Assembly: GCA_964006375.1 (NCBI GenBank)
Contig: OZ023270.1
Span: forward strand, 75,541,391 to 75,605,390
Source: Tillus elongatus
Taxonomy: Eukaryota > Arthropoda > Insecta > Coleoptera > Cleridae
Direction of reading: 5' to 3'
DNA length: 64,000 bases
Shown: positions 12,620-23,904 of the stretch, piece by piece
Position numbering within the stretch: position 1 is the first letter of the stretch
How the letters are laid out: each line of letters starts with the position of its first letter
Notes under the pieces: model-generated
What the model was told of the DNA's origin: nothing
Seen by the model: only the letters and a program-made list of their open reading frames with translations
Database searches by the model: none
Translations under genes and position numbers: made by a program

Positions 12620-13935
12620 TATCTCATGTTTTTCCATAAACCACTGCGTAGTCTTTTCGTTCCCTTCCTATCGGAGATTGAAATCATCATAGCCAATATT
12701 ATCTTACTTGTTGCGCGTTTAAACAGTTCACTTGGGCTGCATCCATACCATTCGTGTAGCATGCGCAACCACGACGTTTTTATTCTACGTAGCTCCTTTT
12801 ACTTTCCTCCATGATATTTCTAAGTTACGCATACTTCGCGCCTCTCTTGGTATGGTCCAAGTACTCGAGCTTTCTCTTTTTGATAGTTTTTAGTAATTCT
12901 TGTTGTTTGATTAGTCTTTGCAGTTCGCTTGCATTCGTCACACGATCCACCCGCGAGATTTTGAGAATTCGCCGGTGGCACCACATTTAAAAATAACTTC
13001 TATGTTTTTGATGTTTCTGCTCTTTAGTGTTCTAGCTTCCACTCTGTAGAAGAGAGTGGAGAAAACGTAGCATCTCAGCATACGGATGCGCAGACTAATA
13101 TTGATGTCCCGGTTGCAGAATATCTTTCTCATTTTGTTGTATATTGTTCCGGCAATTTCAATGCGGCTTTTGATCTCCTTCGTTTGATGGGTATATAGGA
13201 CGATATTTTTTCAATTGGTGTATGGTCGATAACAAGATTGGCTCTAATGTTCTGGTTTTTTGTTAGTACCATGGATTTGGTTTTCATTGGATTAAGTTTT
13301 AAGCCGCAATTATTGCATTTAATATTAAGTCTTTGTACTAGATATTGTAGTTTTTCTATTGTGTCTACTAATACGACGGTCTCGGCTGCATATCTATATT
13401 ATTGGGAGTTTTTATCACCAGGTCTTCGGACATTTCTGATAGCGATTTTTGAAAAACGGTTTCGCTATACAAATTGAACAGAAGAGGCGAGAGCACACGA
13501 CCCTGACGCAATGCTCGACATATTTCAATTTCTGGTGTTAAGTTGTTTTAAACTTTCACTTTCGCTAGTTGATTCCAGTACAAATTACAGATTATTCTTA
13601 TATCACTACTATCTATATTCTTACTCAGTAGAATTTGTCTCAAGCGGCCATGCTGTACCCTGTCGAACGCCTTCTCAAAATCAACAAAGCAAGTATACAC
13701 TTCCTGACTCATATCAATACATATCCGGGACAAGACGTGCACTCCAATCAAAGCTTCTCGAGTACCCATCCCACAAATGTCCTCAAGTAATTTCTTGAAA
13801 ACTCTGTTGTATATTATTTTTAGAAAAAGCTTTAGCATGTGACTCATCATCAGGGCTATAGTACGATGTTAGCTGCATTCTTTTGCATTGGCTTTCTTTG
13901 GAATTAGAGTGAACGTGGAAAGGAGCCAATCTTGT
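12620..13935 (-). mobile_element. RTE-like LINE remnant within the tandem repeat
   Basis: Minus-strand pieces: 13850-13548 gives MSHMLKLFLKIIYNR, GTREALIGVHVLSR and CFVDFEKAFDRVQHG (RT fingers/palm). 13132-12938 gives RISMLRCYVFSTLFY-like sequence of the post-RT domain. It is related to the better-preserved copy at 23905-25960. Several stops and frameshifts; no endonuclease part seen. It splits a tandem-repeat array, so it inserted after the array formed. Confidence 0.7.
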
Positions 13936-13954
13936 AATATTCCATTTTTATATA

Positions 13955-14240
13955 TGTGCGTCAATCGTTATCAATACTAATTAGCCTATGTGGTCAAGTC
14001 GTATTGAGATAACACTACACCACGTCCCCAATACAAGTCTTAATTACCTCATCGTCCTTCATGAGCCCCCAATTGCGTCGAACATTGTTATTAATACTAA
14101 CCATTGTATGTGATCATCGTATTAAAATATTGCTACACCACGTCCCCAACAAAAGTCTTAACTACCTATGAACCACCAATTGGGTCAGTTCTTATACATA
14201 TTAATCAGATAATGTGGCCAGATCAACCCCACTACAAAAC
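13955..14240. repeat. Continuation of the degenerate tandem repeat
   Basis: Two to three further units of the repeat described at 12020-12560, recognisable by CCAATTG(C/G)GTC, AATACTAA and CACCACGTCCCCAA. They resume directly after the RTE-like LINE. Confidence 0.7.
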
Positions 14241-14718
14241 CACTAGGAAAAATAGAATCAACGCATATCGAAATAATAGTACAGTATGACCTTTTTCTTT
14301 CAAAATTTCCCTTATCTGAAACCCCAGTAATCCAAACCACAGAAACCTTAAGCCATAATCCAAACATAGTCTTCTTAATCCGAACAGTGAAGATATTACC
14401 GCAGTCATAAATGGGGGAATTCCATGCTTACATGTTTTCTTTTTTTTTTTTTTTTTTTCATAGACAATTTGGAATTTCTATTTAGAAGTGGGAACAGCTT
14501 CGAGATGAACATCGAGGCTTTTCGTCGGAAGTGTTGGACACGGGGCGCCATGTTAAGTGTTTGTCGAGGAAAACCCCGAGGTATTTGGCGGAAGCTTGCG
14601 AGGGAATTAGACGGTTGTCTAATGATACATGTTCGTGAGGTGTGTGTCTCCTCTTGGAAAATAGGACTGCTGAACATTTATCGGGGTTTATTGCTACAAG
14701 GGATTTCCTATACCAGCC

Positions 14719-15905
14719 TTACAGCTCGATTACGGCGGTCTGAAGTCGTTCGGTTATTATCCTCGGCTGTGTGGAGCTGTTGAGGATGGTAGTGTTGTCT
14801 GCGTACAGTGCGTATGTCACGTTTAGGGGCGCTGTCGGAATGTCTGCGACAAATATATTGTACAGCAGAAGGGAGATAGCAGAACCCTGCGGGAGACCAG
14901 CCGTGGCTGAGTATTGTCTAGATCTGGCTTCCCGATGTTTGACCTGGTACTTCCTTTGTTGCAGGTATGACATGATTAGTAGAATCAGAGGGAGGGGATA
15001 ATTAAATGATAGAAGTTTATTTAGGAGGCACGCATGCCAAACCCTATTGAGGGCTTGAGCTATGTCAAGAAATATTGCACCAGTTGACTTGTTTTTATTA
15101 AATCCTTCGGTGATGTTTTTCACCACACGAAATACTTGGTCTGTGGTGGAGTGATGGTGTCTGAATCCAAATTGCTCATCTGGGAGGATATAATTTTCAG
15201 AGGTGAATGAAGCTAGTCTTTTCTGAATCAGTTTTTCGGCGATTTTGCCGATGACTGGTAGTAGGCTAATGGGCCTGTAGTTCTGAGGGAACAGCGGATC
15301 TTTGCTGAGTTTCGGGATGTTGATAATATTGGCAAGTTTCCACATGGAAGGAAATGTTTAAATCGCAGCATGGCATTCATAATCGTAACTAGGAATACCA
15401 CGGCTTTGCGGGGGAAGTTTTTCAGGGCTACGTTGAAGATTTCGTCGTATTTCGGAGCTTTCCTATTTTTTAATGATTTTATTATTTGGTAAACTTCTTC
15501 GAAAGTTGCGGGCTCGATAGTTGTGTCTGGGGTGGCGCGAAGCGCACTCCTGACATAGCGTTGCATTCTTGTCACGTGTGACAGATCAACGTTGTTATAA
15601 TTCGGGTTGAATTGCAACTCCAGATAATCTGCGAATGCAGTAGCTTTCTCCGCATCCGTGTATACGACACTGCTACGGCCGTGAAGTGGGGATATCGGAA
15701 GTTTTTGGGAGCGAAGGGCTTTTGCCATTTGCCAGATGGAATTGTCTTGGGTAGACAGGGTTTGCAGGCGCTCCTCCCAACGATTGTTGCGGAGTTCTTG
15801 TAGGAAGGATCGTACTTGTTTGATGAGTTTGTTAGCGTCTCGTTTGTCAGTGGGGTTTCCGGTGCGTTGAGCTAGTATACGCACGCGGTTCTTTTCGAGT
15901 ATCAT
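14719..15905 (-). pseudogene. LINE reverse transcriptase
   Basis: The minus strand gives NRKAPKYDEI, NYRPISLLPVIGKIAEKLI, FGFRHHHSTTDQVFRVV and GLPQGSAISLLLYNIF. The active-site box is YADN instead of YADD, so the enzyme is probably dead as well as frameshifted (the two frames overlap at 15228-15345). Confidence 0.82.
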
Positions 15906-15957
15906 TTCTCTGATACTGGACGTAAATGGCGGCAGATTGCTCGGGGCGGGTACGTCC

Positions 15958-16784
15958 TTAATGCATGTTCAATAGAATATTGAATTTTGGACTGTAGATT
16001 ATCCAGTGCACCCTCTCGAGTTCGGGGATGCTGCGGAGAACGGGAATATTGCCAAGGGTGTTTTTGAGATTATCTGTGAAAACTAGCCAGAGTACCTTTT
16101 TCCTTGGGAGGTCGGGTTCGTCATTGACATCTCCGAGCTGCAATATGACTGGGTTATGGTCCGACGAGGGGTCGTTTAGGGTTGTTATTTCATGGAGAAT
16201 GGTGGTGTTCGACACGATTACTATGTCGAGCACGTCGGGTCGACCCGCACTGCCGAAGTATGTAGGTATCTGGGGAGCGTCAACCGTACAATTTGCATGG
16301 TTGTCGACATAGGCTTGAAGGATTTTCCCATTTGTGTTGACATTACGAGAATGCCAATTGGGGTGTTTGGAATTTAAATCGCCATCAATTATTATGGGTT
16401 GGTTGGTATCGAATAAGAGGTCTAGGTCGGCGTCTAAAATTATCAGTGGAGGATTATATGCAGAAATGGGCTTTATTAGGCCTGCATAGAAAGTGTTGAC
16501 TACGATTTGTGTAGCCTCGATGTTTTTTAGGGCTGGTGTACCGGTCAATATGTTTTGACATACACTGCCGTGCCGCCACCCCTGGAAGTGGTGCGGTCAT
16601 TGCGGTACAATGTATAGTTTGGAAGTTTCGGATTGGTTGGAAGACGCATTTTGGTTTCCTGGACTAGAATAACGTCCAGTTTTAAGCGTTGGGCGAATTC
16701 TTGGAGCTCATTTCTCTTGCAGTCTAGTCCCCTTGCATTCCAGGATGCAGCCTGCAGGGATTGTGGCTGTCTTCGAGAAATCAT
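15958..16784 (-). pseudogene. LINE apurinic endonuclease domain
   Basis: The minus strand gives SWNARGLDCKRNELQEF and VILVQETKM (metal-binding Glu), then IIDGDLNSKHPNWHSR (Asp/Asn pair) and SSDHNPVILQL (catalytic His region), the exonuclease-endonuclease-phosphatase fold that nicks target DNA. Two frames, 16784-16545 and 16548-15958, overlap with a frameshift near 16547. Confidence 0.8.
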
Positions 16785-16873
16785 TTACTTCTGGAAGATT
16801 GACACGATTTCGGGAATTAGGGGGATGGCGAAAGTGATCAGCGTCAGCAGATCAGGGAAGATTTGGAGAATGT

Positions 16874-17480
16874 TCAGGACTTTCCCCCGACCAAATTCAG
16901 CTGTGTGAAATTGATCGTGGTAATAAGGGAAAGTGCACTGGACAGGTCTATGGCGGAAACTGCTTTTGCAGTGGAAGCTGCTTTTGCAGGAAGAGCTGCA
17001 TTCGGCTTGGATGTAGCTGGTTTCGGAGTTCTTATGGGTTGGGCTGGGCGGTAAGATCCAGTGGCAGCCGCATAGGAAATTTGCGGCTTCCGTTGGGAGG
17101 TCTGTTTGTTGGATTTTGGGAATTTCGGACAGCCTTTATAGTTGGCGGTGTGACCCTTCTCACAATTGCAGCAAGTTGGGTCGACGGATAGGGGCTTTAT
17201 ACACTCCACAGACAAATGGGGACCGCCGCATTTTGCGCGGCTCCCCTACAAGACTGTTGGGAGTGACCAAACCTTTGGCAGCGTTGGCACTCGTTCTGAA
17301 GGTTCTTTTTGTGTAGCTACTCCACCTTGACGATGAGCCCGCACACAGTTTCGATGCCGAAAATTGACCTTTCGGACTTAGGGAGGTTGGTCATGATGAG
17401 GGGTATGGGGATTTTTTTGGTCCTTACCTCTGCGAAGCATACGATGGACACCATCGGGATGGAAACCCTGGGAGATGAGG
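16874..17480 (-). pseudogene. LINE ORF1 (gag-like) fragment
   Basis: The minus strand reads VSIPMVSIVCFAEVRTKK near its start and later the CCHC knuckle CCNCEKGHTANYKGCP (around 17175-17128), followed by an alanine/proline-rich tail. ORF1 proteins of this type bind the element RNA. The frame is broken near 17215-17310 and the N-terminus is missing. Confidence 0.75.
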
Positions 17481-17711
17481 TGTTTTTCAACCTCTTACAT
17501 GTTTTCTAAGATTTATTTTGTTTACCCATCATTCGTCTGCGTTGCTAGTTGAATTCGCACTGCAATTTAGAGCGGAGGAAACAAGTTACCTTATTGAATG
17601 TGGTATTCTCTAGCTTTTAGTGGTGCTTGAAATTTGGACACGAAATCTACTTGCGATAACTCTCTTATGAGGTATATTATTTCTTTACACTCAAAATTTT
17701 TAAATCTTTAA

Positions 17712-17876
<165 letters not shown>

Positions 17877-17937
17877 TAGGACTTTTCGTAACCATGAAAA
17901 TTTAAAAATTAACCGATTCTGGTGTACTTTATTTCAG

Positions 17938-18189
17938 AATCTGGAATACCTATGGCACACAAACTGTTATCTCTACAGCTGATATAACAACGAGAAGTGG
18001 ATGTCAGCAATTGCTTAAAGAGGCCAATAAACTGGGACCAGTTCATGCAATTTTTAATCTAGCGGTCGTACTACGTGATGGTCTTCTGGAAAACCAAACA
18101 GTCGAAAATTTTCAGACATCGTTCGCTCCAAAAGCGCTAGCAACAAAATATTTAGATGAAGTGTCTAGAGAGATGTGTCCGGATCTAAG
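17938..18189 (+). CDS. FASN: FAS exon, ketoreductase middle
   Basis: Acceptor TTTCAG|AATC, donor CTAAG|GTAAAA, phase 2 to 2. It encodes ADITTRSGCQQLLKEANKLG, then PVHAIFNLAVVLRDGLL, the core strand and helix before the catalytic part of the ketoreductase. The codon split across the junction with the next exon gives LRDFVIFSS. Confidence 0.95.
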
Positions 18190-18547
18190 GTAAAAAATGT
18201 TCTTTGTGAGAAATAAAAATAAACATAGTGCAGAAACTAAGATACATGCATATAAGTATTCTTCTTTAAAGATTAACTAAACCATAAGGCCCTGATTGCA
18301 AGTTATAAACCAAGTGTTCCTTGGAACCCAGTATACCTAGAGCTTAAATACAGTCCACATTTCAACATCTTCTTCAGGGCTAGTTAACGAAGCCAGTTAA
18401 TTGGCGAGGGTGGGATCAATACACCTGCAACTCGGTGGAAAAACAAGCTCTTTCTCCCCCACATATTTATTAGAAGTTTATTTTCAACCATAGTAATTGC
18501 CATAAAAATTATTCACTCGATATTGCAATGTTAAATAAATTTACTAA

Positions 18548-18733
<186 letters not shown>

Positions 18734-18809
18734 TAGCTACGTGCGTCCTAAAATAATAAATTAATAATTTTGATTAATGATCTAAACCAATATGAATCTT
18801 ATTGTCTAG

Positions 18810-19014
18810 GTGGGTCTGGTAGCTGAAATGCAAGAAAATCACACAGAAATGGAGATCGGTGGTACTCTTCAGCAAAGAATTACAAGCTGCATGCAAGTTC
18901 TGGATGTCTTCTTAAAACAAAAGAACGCTATTGTATCCAGCATGGTGGTAGCTGAAAAACGGGCTGGTGTTGGAGCGGCAGACAATATTGTTGATGCAGT
19001 AGCAAACATTTTAG
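18810..19014 (+). CDS. FASN: FAS exon, KR end and linker to ACP
   Basis: Acceptor TTGTCTAG|GTG, donor TTTTAG|GTAAAA, phase 0 to 1. It covers the C-terminal lid of the ketoreductase and the linker that leads to the carrier protein (IVDAVANILG). Joined to the next exon it reads NILGLGDLK, the usual entry into the ACP helix I region of FAS. Confidence 0.9.
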
Positions 19015-19224
19015 GTAAAACATATTTGTGTATGTGCAAATATATAAAGCTAGGTGAATTCTTTCGGCCATCACTAGCACACAACCCGGTTTCGTTCTTA
19101 TTAGAAATCGTATATTCCTGGTTATGGTTAGAATGCATATATAATTACATATTCGTACATTGATACCTGCATCACGAATGATCATGGGGTATCTGATTTG
19201 AAAACAACATTCTACACAGTCCCT

Positions 19225-20250
19225 ATGTTAAGATTTTGTGTACATTGGGACCCTGTGGTCCGAAGACTAACTAAAAGAATAGGCCCATGGTAACTCCTGC
19301 CTGTCGTACGAGGCGACTAATCGGAATCAAGCAGGTGGTAGTGGAATTTTCCTTTACGTGATAGTAAAGGATTTTTTCACGCCCGAGGAGGTACCACCCC
19401 ATACATCAAGTGGCCGGTAAAGTCCCAACGGACGTTTCCGGTTCTGGTATATGAGTCGGTTTCCCTTATAAGCAAAAATGATGATGGCTTCTCCTTGTAC
19501 AAAGATTCCGGAGGTAAAATACCCCTGCATTCTGATCTCCGGGAGAGGGGTGTACAGGGGCCACCAGCATCAAGATTTAACATATCCTTCTCGAATATAT
19601 GTGGCCTAAATTCTAACCTGAACTCCGTCCACCATTTCCTCCAGGCTAATAGGTCCCAACTCCTCTTCCTCACCGAAATGCAAATCAGTGCCAAAACAGC
19701 CACTAATCACCTTAATTTCCCAGGGTATGAGCTTCTTACTTCCTTTAGATTGCATGGAGACGTGTGCGCATACGTCCGTAGCAATCTACCCTGCACCAGA
19801 CTCCTCAATTTAGAAGCTGAAAGAAAAGACATCATAGGGATAAAACTCTCTCTCAGGGCTGCAACTAAATTCATCTGTTGCATTTACCGGCCACCTTCTG
19901 ACAACTTTGTCTAGCTCTTTGAGTACCTTTCTGAAAAAACCGACCATCTGATTTCTGAATATCCTTCCTCCGAGGTCACTATTCTTGGTGACTTCAATGT
20001 CCATAATAAGGAATGGCTAGGATCTTCAAAAACCGATCCACAAGGGAGAGCTGCGGAGGCCTTTGCATGCAGCAATTATTTAGCCAATATGGTTCAGCAA
20101 CCTACTTACTTTCCTTGCATCCCAACACACAGCTCAAATCCCTTGGATCTCCTTCTTACTACAAAACCTGAATGCTATAAGATATCAGTCACCGCCCCCC
20201 TTGGTCGCTCAGACCACGGCATGGTCACTGCTTCCTAGGCAATGCAACCC
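19225..20250 (+). mobile_element. Jockey/CR1-group LINE (family B), 5' part
   Basis: It starts with a non-coding leader (ACTCCTGCCTGTCGTACGAG) and runs into an endonuclease frame at 19495-19914 with FSNICGLNSNLNSVHHFL, LFLTEMQIS and FICCIYRPPSDN. Beyond a stop at 19912, GDFNVHNKEWLGSS and SRSDHGMVT-like phrases follow. It aligns along its length with the copy at 36375-39515. It is cut off at 20250, where a TCAGG-like tract begins. It is the only LINE inside FAS that lies in the sense direction. Confidence 0.8.
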
Positions 20251-20251
20251 G

Positions 20252-20306
20252 AGGTCAGGTCAGGTCAGGTCGGGTTAGGTCACGTTAGGTCAGGTCAGGT
20301 CAGGTC
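20252..20306. repeat. TCAGG-like (telomere-type) degenerate tract
   Basis: About eleven pentamer units, mostly TCAGG with TCGGG, TTAGG and TCACG variants, directly joined to the truncated LINE. TCAGG is the telomere repeat reported for Tribolium and some other beetles, TTAGG the general insect one. Confidence 0.6.
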
Positions 20307-20850
20307 GTTCAGGCCTGCTTCGTAAAGTGTTTTGTGCATAAACAACAGGAAACATTTTATCCATTTAAGATCCATATCAGCCGGGGGACGTAGAGCCAAA
20401 TAGGCGTGCTGGAGGGGGAAGCACATTATTCAGAGTGTTGATGCAAAATGTAAAAAAGCTGCTTATAGAACTCTAACTAAGAGGTTTTTGTCGATGTTGC
20501 CTCTATATCTCCTTCCTCGCCCAGCAACCCTATTCCCTCCGCGTCCCGTAACTTTTGGAGGGGTGGATTCCATAACATGTTTCTTGTTACTTGGGCATAC
20601 TGGAGTGCTTTTTAGTGTGTTTCTGAAAATATCTTTCAAAACTCACGCGTGCCGCTGACCTCTATAAATACCTATTTCACATTTTGACAACACAAAAGTG
20701 AGCTTATAAGTGTAAGTCATATTATTTTACGTTTGAAGGCTCCCAATATGGTCTACAATGATATAGAAAGAAAATACATACCTTTTATAAAAAATAAATT
20801 TGTTTAAATTTAAAACCCATGTAAATTCATCTTTGATTATATAGCATATA
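20307..20850. other. Unassigned, with one arm of a foldback-type repeat
   Basis: 20500-20600 (CAGCAACCCTATTCCCTCC, then GTCCCGTAACTTTTGGAGG) matches the modules of the palindromes at 52090-52925 and 61860-62260. The rest is AT-rich with no recognised feature. Confidence 0.45.
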
Positions 20851-23154
20851 TACAGGGTGATTCATAAGTGGTGACCAAAAATAAAACCCTATGTTCTTTG
20901 AACAATTTTAGAGAGGGTATGTCCTATAAAAATTTTTTCTATAATGCTTCATTAAAAAGATACAGGGTGTTCAAGTTGAATTTCAAAAAATAAAATACCC
21001 TAATTTTTAAAAAGTAGCACATATATTTTGCTGAAACTTTGCATGTGTAGGCTGCTATGTAAGGCGCGTATTCTACCATAACAATTAAATCGGCTAATCC
21101 AGCAGTGGCGCGCGTACCCACATGTCATTGGTTATCCCTCAAGAAAAAAACGGGTAAGCCAATGATATTTATTTTTATTTTTCATTTTTTGAATCTTACT
21201 TTCATTAGTGAACAAAATGACTCTCTTGATAATTTTCTGTACGACGCTTATTTTACGAGTAAGCAATGAATCAGGTAAGTGTTTTAGACCACAGTTCATG
21301 ATTTTTAACCAGTCGTTGTGTGGTAGAAAATCGCAATGATACACTTTTATGCCTCCATTGGCCTGAATACACGCACGACATCTTTTTAATATGGAAAATT
21401 TATCGATTATCTTTGTTGTATTTTAGTAAGTAGTAGTCTGGTTTGCTAAAGTTGTCATTAAGTGTCACTTGACGTTTAGGTAAACAAGTTATTATTTTGA
21501 ATAGGTGTAAGTGGTAAACTCTATAAAATTGCAAAATTTTCCACTCTTTTACTTCTTATAATGGAGTACACCTCAGAAGAGTATGCAGATATAATTTTTA
21601 TCTACGGATATGCTGATGGAAATGCTATAGTTGCTTGTCGGGAATATCAACGTAGGTTTCCCACTCGCCGTCAACCTACACCAAGGGTTTTTTCTCGATC
21701 GTTTTCAAAACTTCGGCAGTGCGGTATTGGACAACGTCCTGACGCCAGAGCTAATGGTAGAAGACAACATCAACTTGAAGACGAAGAGAGAGTGGTGGAT
21801 GCAGTGATGGATCAACCTTCTACAAGTACTCGGAGGATTGCCACGCAGTTACAATATTCTCAAAGCTTTGTTTGGAGAACTTTACATCGAGAAGCCTTAC
21901 ATCCATATCATCGACACAATGTTCATTGCCTTCTACCTAGAGATAATCTGCATCGACGAGTCTTTTGTGAATGGATGTTGGAAATGAACAATCAAAATAT
22001 CTTATTCCCTAATCTAATCTTCTGGTCTGACGAATCAACATTTACAAGAAATGGTATTTATAATTATCATAATGAGCATGTCCGGTCATTGGAAAATCCA
22101 CATGCAACAAGGACTCGCACATTTCAACATAGATTTTCCATTAATTTATGGTGTGGTATTTTTAACGGCTTACTGTTCAGGGAAGTCCTGCCACAACGTT
22201 GAAATGGATCTTCGTACTTAGCGCTCCTAGAAAACCGTGTAGAAAACATTCTAGATGACATTCCACTAGCAACAAGACGTATAATGTGGTACCAGCATGA
22301 CGGTGCACCAGCGCATCATAGTTTAAACGTTGTTACATGGCTACATGAACATTATAATGAAAGATGGATTGGCAGAACTGGACCAATACATTGGCCTGCA
22401 AGATTACCGGACTTAAACCCACTTGACTTCTATCTTTGGGGTGATTTTAAGCGACTGGTCTACAGTGAACAAATAAATACACCAGAGCAGCTACAACAAC
22501 TGATAAATAATGCTTTTCGTCATATTCAAGCAACAATGAATCCTCAAGACATTAAATTTTCCATATTAAAAAGATGTCGTGCGTGTATTTAGGCCAATGG
22601 AGGCTTGTTGAACATTTATTGTAATAAATGAATTACTATAAGCCTGATAAAAGTGTATCATTGCGATTTTCTACCAAACAACGACTGGTTAAAAATCATG
22701 AACTGTGCTCTAAAACACTTACTTGATTCATTGCTTACTCGACAAATAAGCGTCGTACAGAAAATTATCAAGAGAGTCATTTTGTTCACGAATGAAAGTA
22801 AGATTGAAAAAATAAAAAATATAAAAAAATATCATTGGCGTACCCGTTTTTTTTTCTTTTCTTGAGGGATAACCAATGACATGTGGGTACGCGCGCCACT
22901 GCTGGATTAGCCGATTCAATTGTTATGGTAGAATACGCGCCTTACATAGCAGCCTACACATGTGAAGTTTCAGCAAAATATATGTGCTACTTTTTAAAAA
23001 ATTGGCAAATTTTATTTTTTGAAATTCAACTTCAACAACCTGTATCTTTTTAATGAAGCATTATAGGAAAACATTTTATAGGACATACCCTCTCTAAAAT
23101 TGTTCAAAGAACATGGGGTTTCATTTTTGGTCACCACTTATGAATCACCCTGTA
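20851..23154 (+). mobile_element. Tc1/mariner-superfamily transposon with >500-bp inverted ends
   Basis: The element begins TACAGGGTGATTCATAAGTGG and ends with its reverse complement, flanked by TA as expected for this superfamily. The terminal inverted repeats extend from 20853 to about 21404 and from about 22553 to 23152, including matching phrases such as CAATGACATGTGGGTACGCG. The right arm overlaps the 3' end of the transposase frame. The length of 2.3 kb and a nearly complete transposase suggest recent activity. It sits in the FAS intron before the ACP exon. Confidence 0.9.
21561..22592 (+). pseudogene. Tc1/mariner-type transposase with one internal stop
   Basis: A single frame of 343 residues, interrupted only by TGA at codon 214 (22200-22202). 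The N-terminus (EYADIIFIYGYADGNAI) is the helix-turn-helix type found in related insect elements. The DDE catalytic aspartates are visible: FWSDESTF (Asp157), YQHDGAPAHH (Asp247) and LPDLNPLDFYLW (Asp284), with 36 residues between the last two. The protein would cut and paste the element by its ends. The stop lies between the first and second aspartate, so the product would be inactive unless read through. Confidence 0.85.
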
Positions 23155-23298
23155 TATAGCACATAGCATATATGATTATATATTATAGCTTTAGCGTTAT
23201 TTCATTACACAAAACATAATTACTAAAAGCTGACGTTTTTTTACTCCTGTAGTCGCAGCTAACAAATTAAGTTAATTTTTAATTTCTTTTTGCTCTAG

Positions 23299-23449
23299 GT
23301 TTAGGCGATTTAAAAACTGTGAGCCTTCATGCTACTCTAGCAGAATTGGGTATGGACTCAATAACAGCTGTAGAGATTAAACAAACGTTAGAAAGAGAAT
23401 TCGATGTTTTTCTTGCTGCTCAAGATATCAGAAGTATGACATTTGCCAG
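23299..23449 (+). CDS. FASN: FAS exon, acyl carrier protein
   Basis: It encodes the ACP: LAELGMDSITAVEIKQ contains the phosphopantetheine-attachment serine (about residue 527 of the window frame). Two adjacent acceptors are possible, CTCTAG|GTTTAG and TTTAG|GCGAT, six bases apart and both in frame. The upstream one at 23299 is chosen because it restores the usual spacing in NILG-L-GDL. Donor CCAG|GTAATA, phase 1 to 2. A 4.3-kb intron with a long-TIR transposon precedes it. Confidence 0.93.
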
Positions 23450-23904
23450 GTAATATCAACTATTATCATTATTACTAGTACTGTTAATATATTTTGTTAC
23501 TGCTAGATCTGCAGACTGATCAGGAAAATCTTAGCATCGACCTATCATTATATTTGAAAATGATTTTGTTGGATGGCAACATCTGTTAAATCTTCTTGGG
23601 TTTGACAAGTCGATAAAACATTTTGGTTTCGAGCTTTAGGTATGCTATATGCCCGAAATTTATTGACAATAAAGGTATCAAACCTGGCATCACAGGATTG
23701 CCAAAAATAAGTTGTATATGTTTTCTAAACAATGAGTATGGTGTCTTTCTATTTGTTGCACACAGGGTTGTTGTTGAATTTCCTATTCTTTAACTTATTT
23801 TATTTCCCTCTCTTTACAGCCCTCAACATTCACATCTAGAATGTTGAATTCTTCAGATTTTCTTATTATTGACATCTTGAAACGGGTAGTATCTGCATCA
23901 CGGC
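23450..23904. other. Unassigned intron sequence
   Basis: About 450 bp after the ACP exon; no open frame or repeat was recognised. Confidence 0.4.

Larger units (their letters stand above)
14441..17493 (-). mobile_element. Jockey-type LINE with poly(A) tail and 14-bp target duplication
   Basis: The 14-bp sequence CTTACATGTTTTCT occurs at 14427-14440 and 17494-17507, exactly bounding the element. On the minus strand it ends in a poly(A) tract (T run at 14441-14458). Coding order on the minus strand is gag-like ORF1 with CCNCEKGHTANYKGCP zinc knuckle, then apurinic endonuclease, then reverse transcriptase, as in Jockey-group LINEs. The 5' part of ORF1 is missing, so it is 5'-truncated. It sits antisense in the FAS intron between 11696 and 17720. 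Confidence 0.88.

Noticed and set aside
20252..20306. Tandem AGGTCA nuclear-receptor response elements
   Set aside because: AGGTCA words do occur, but overlapping in pentamer phase without receptor spacing; a TCAGG-type repeat explains the tract better.
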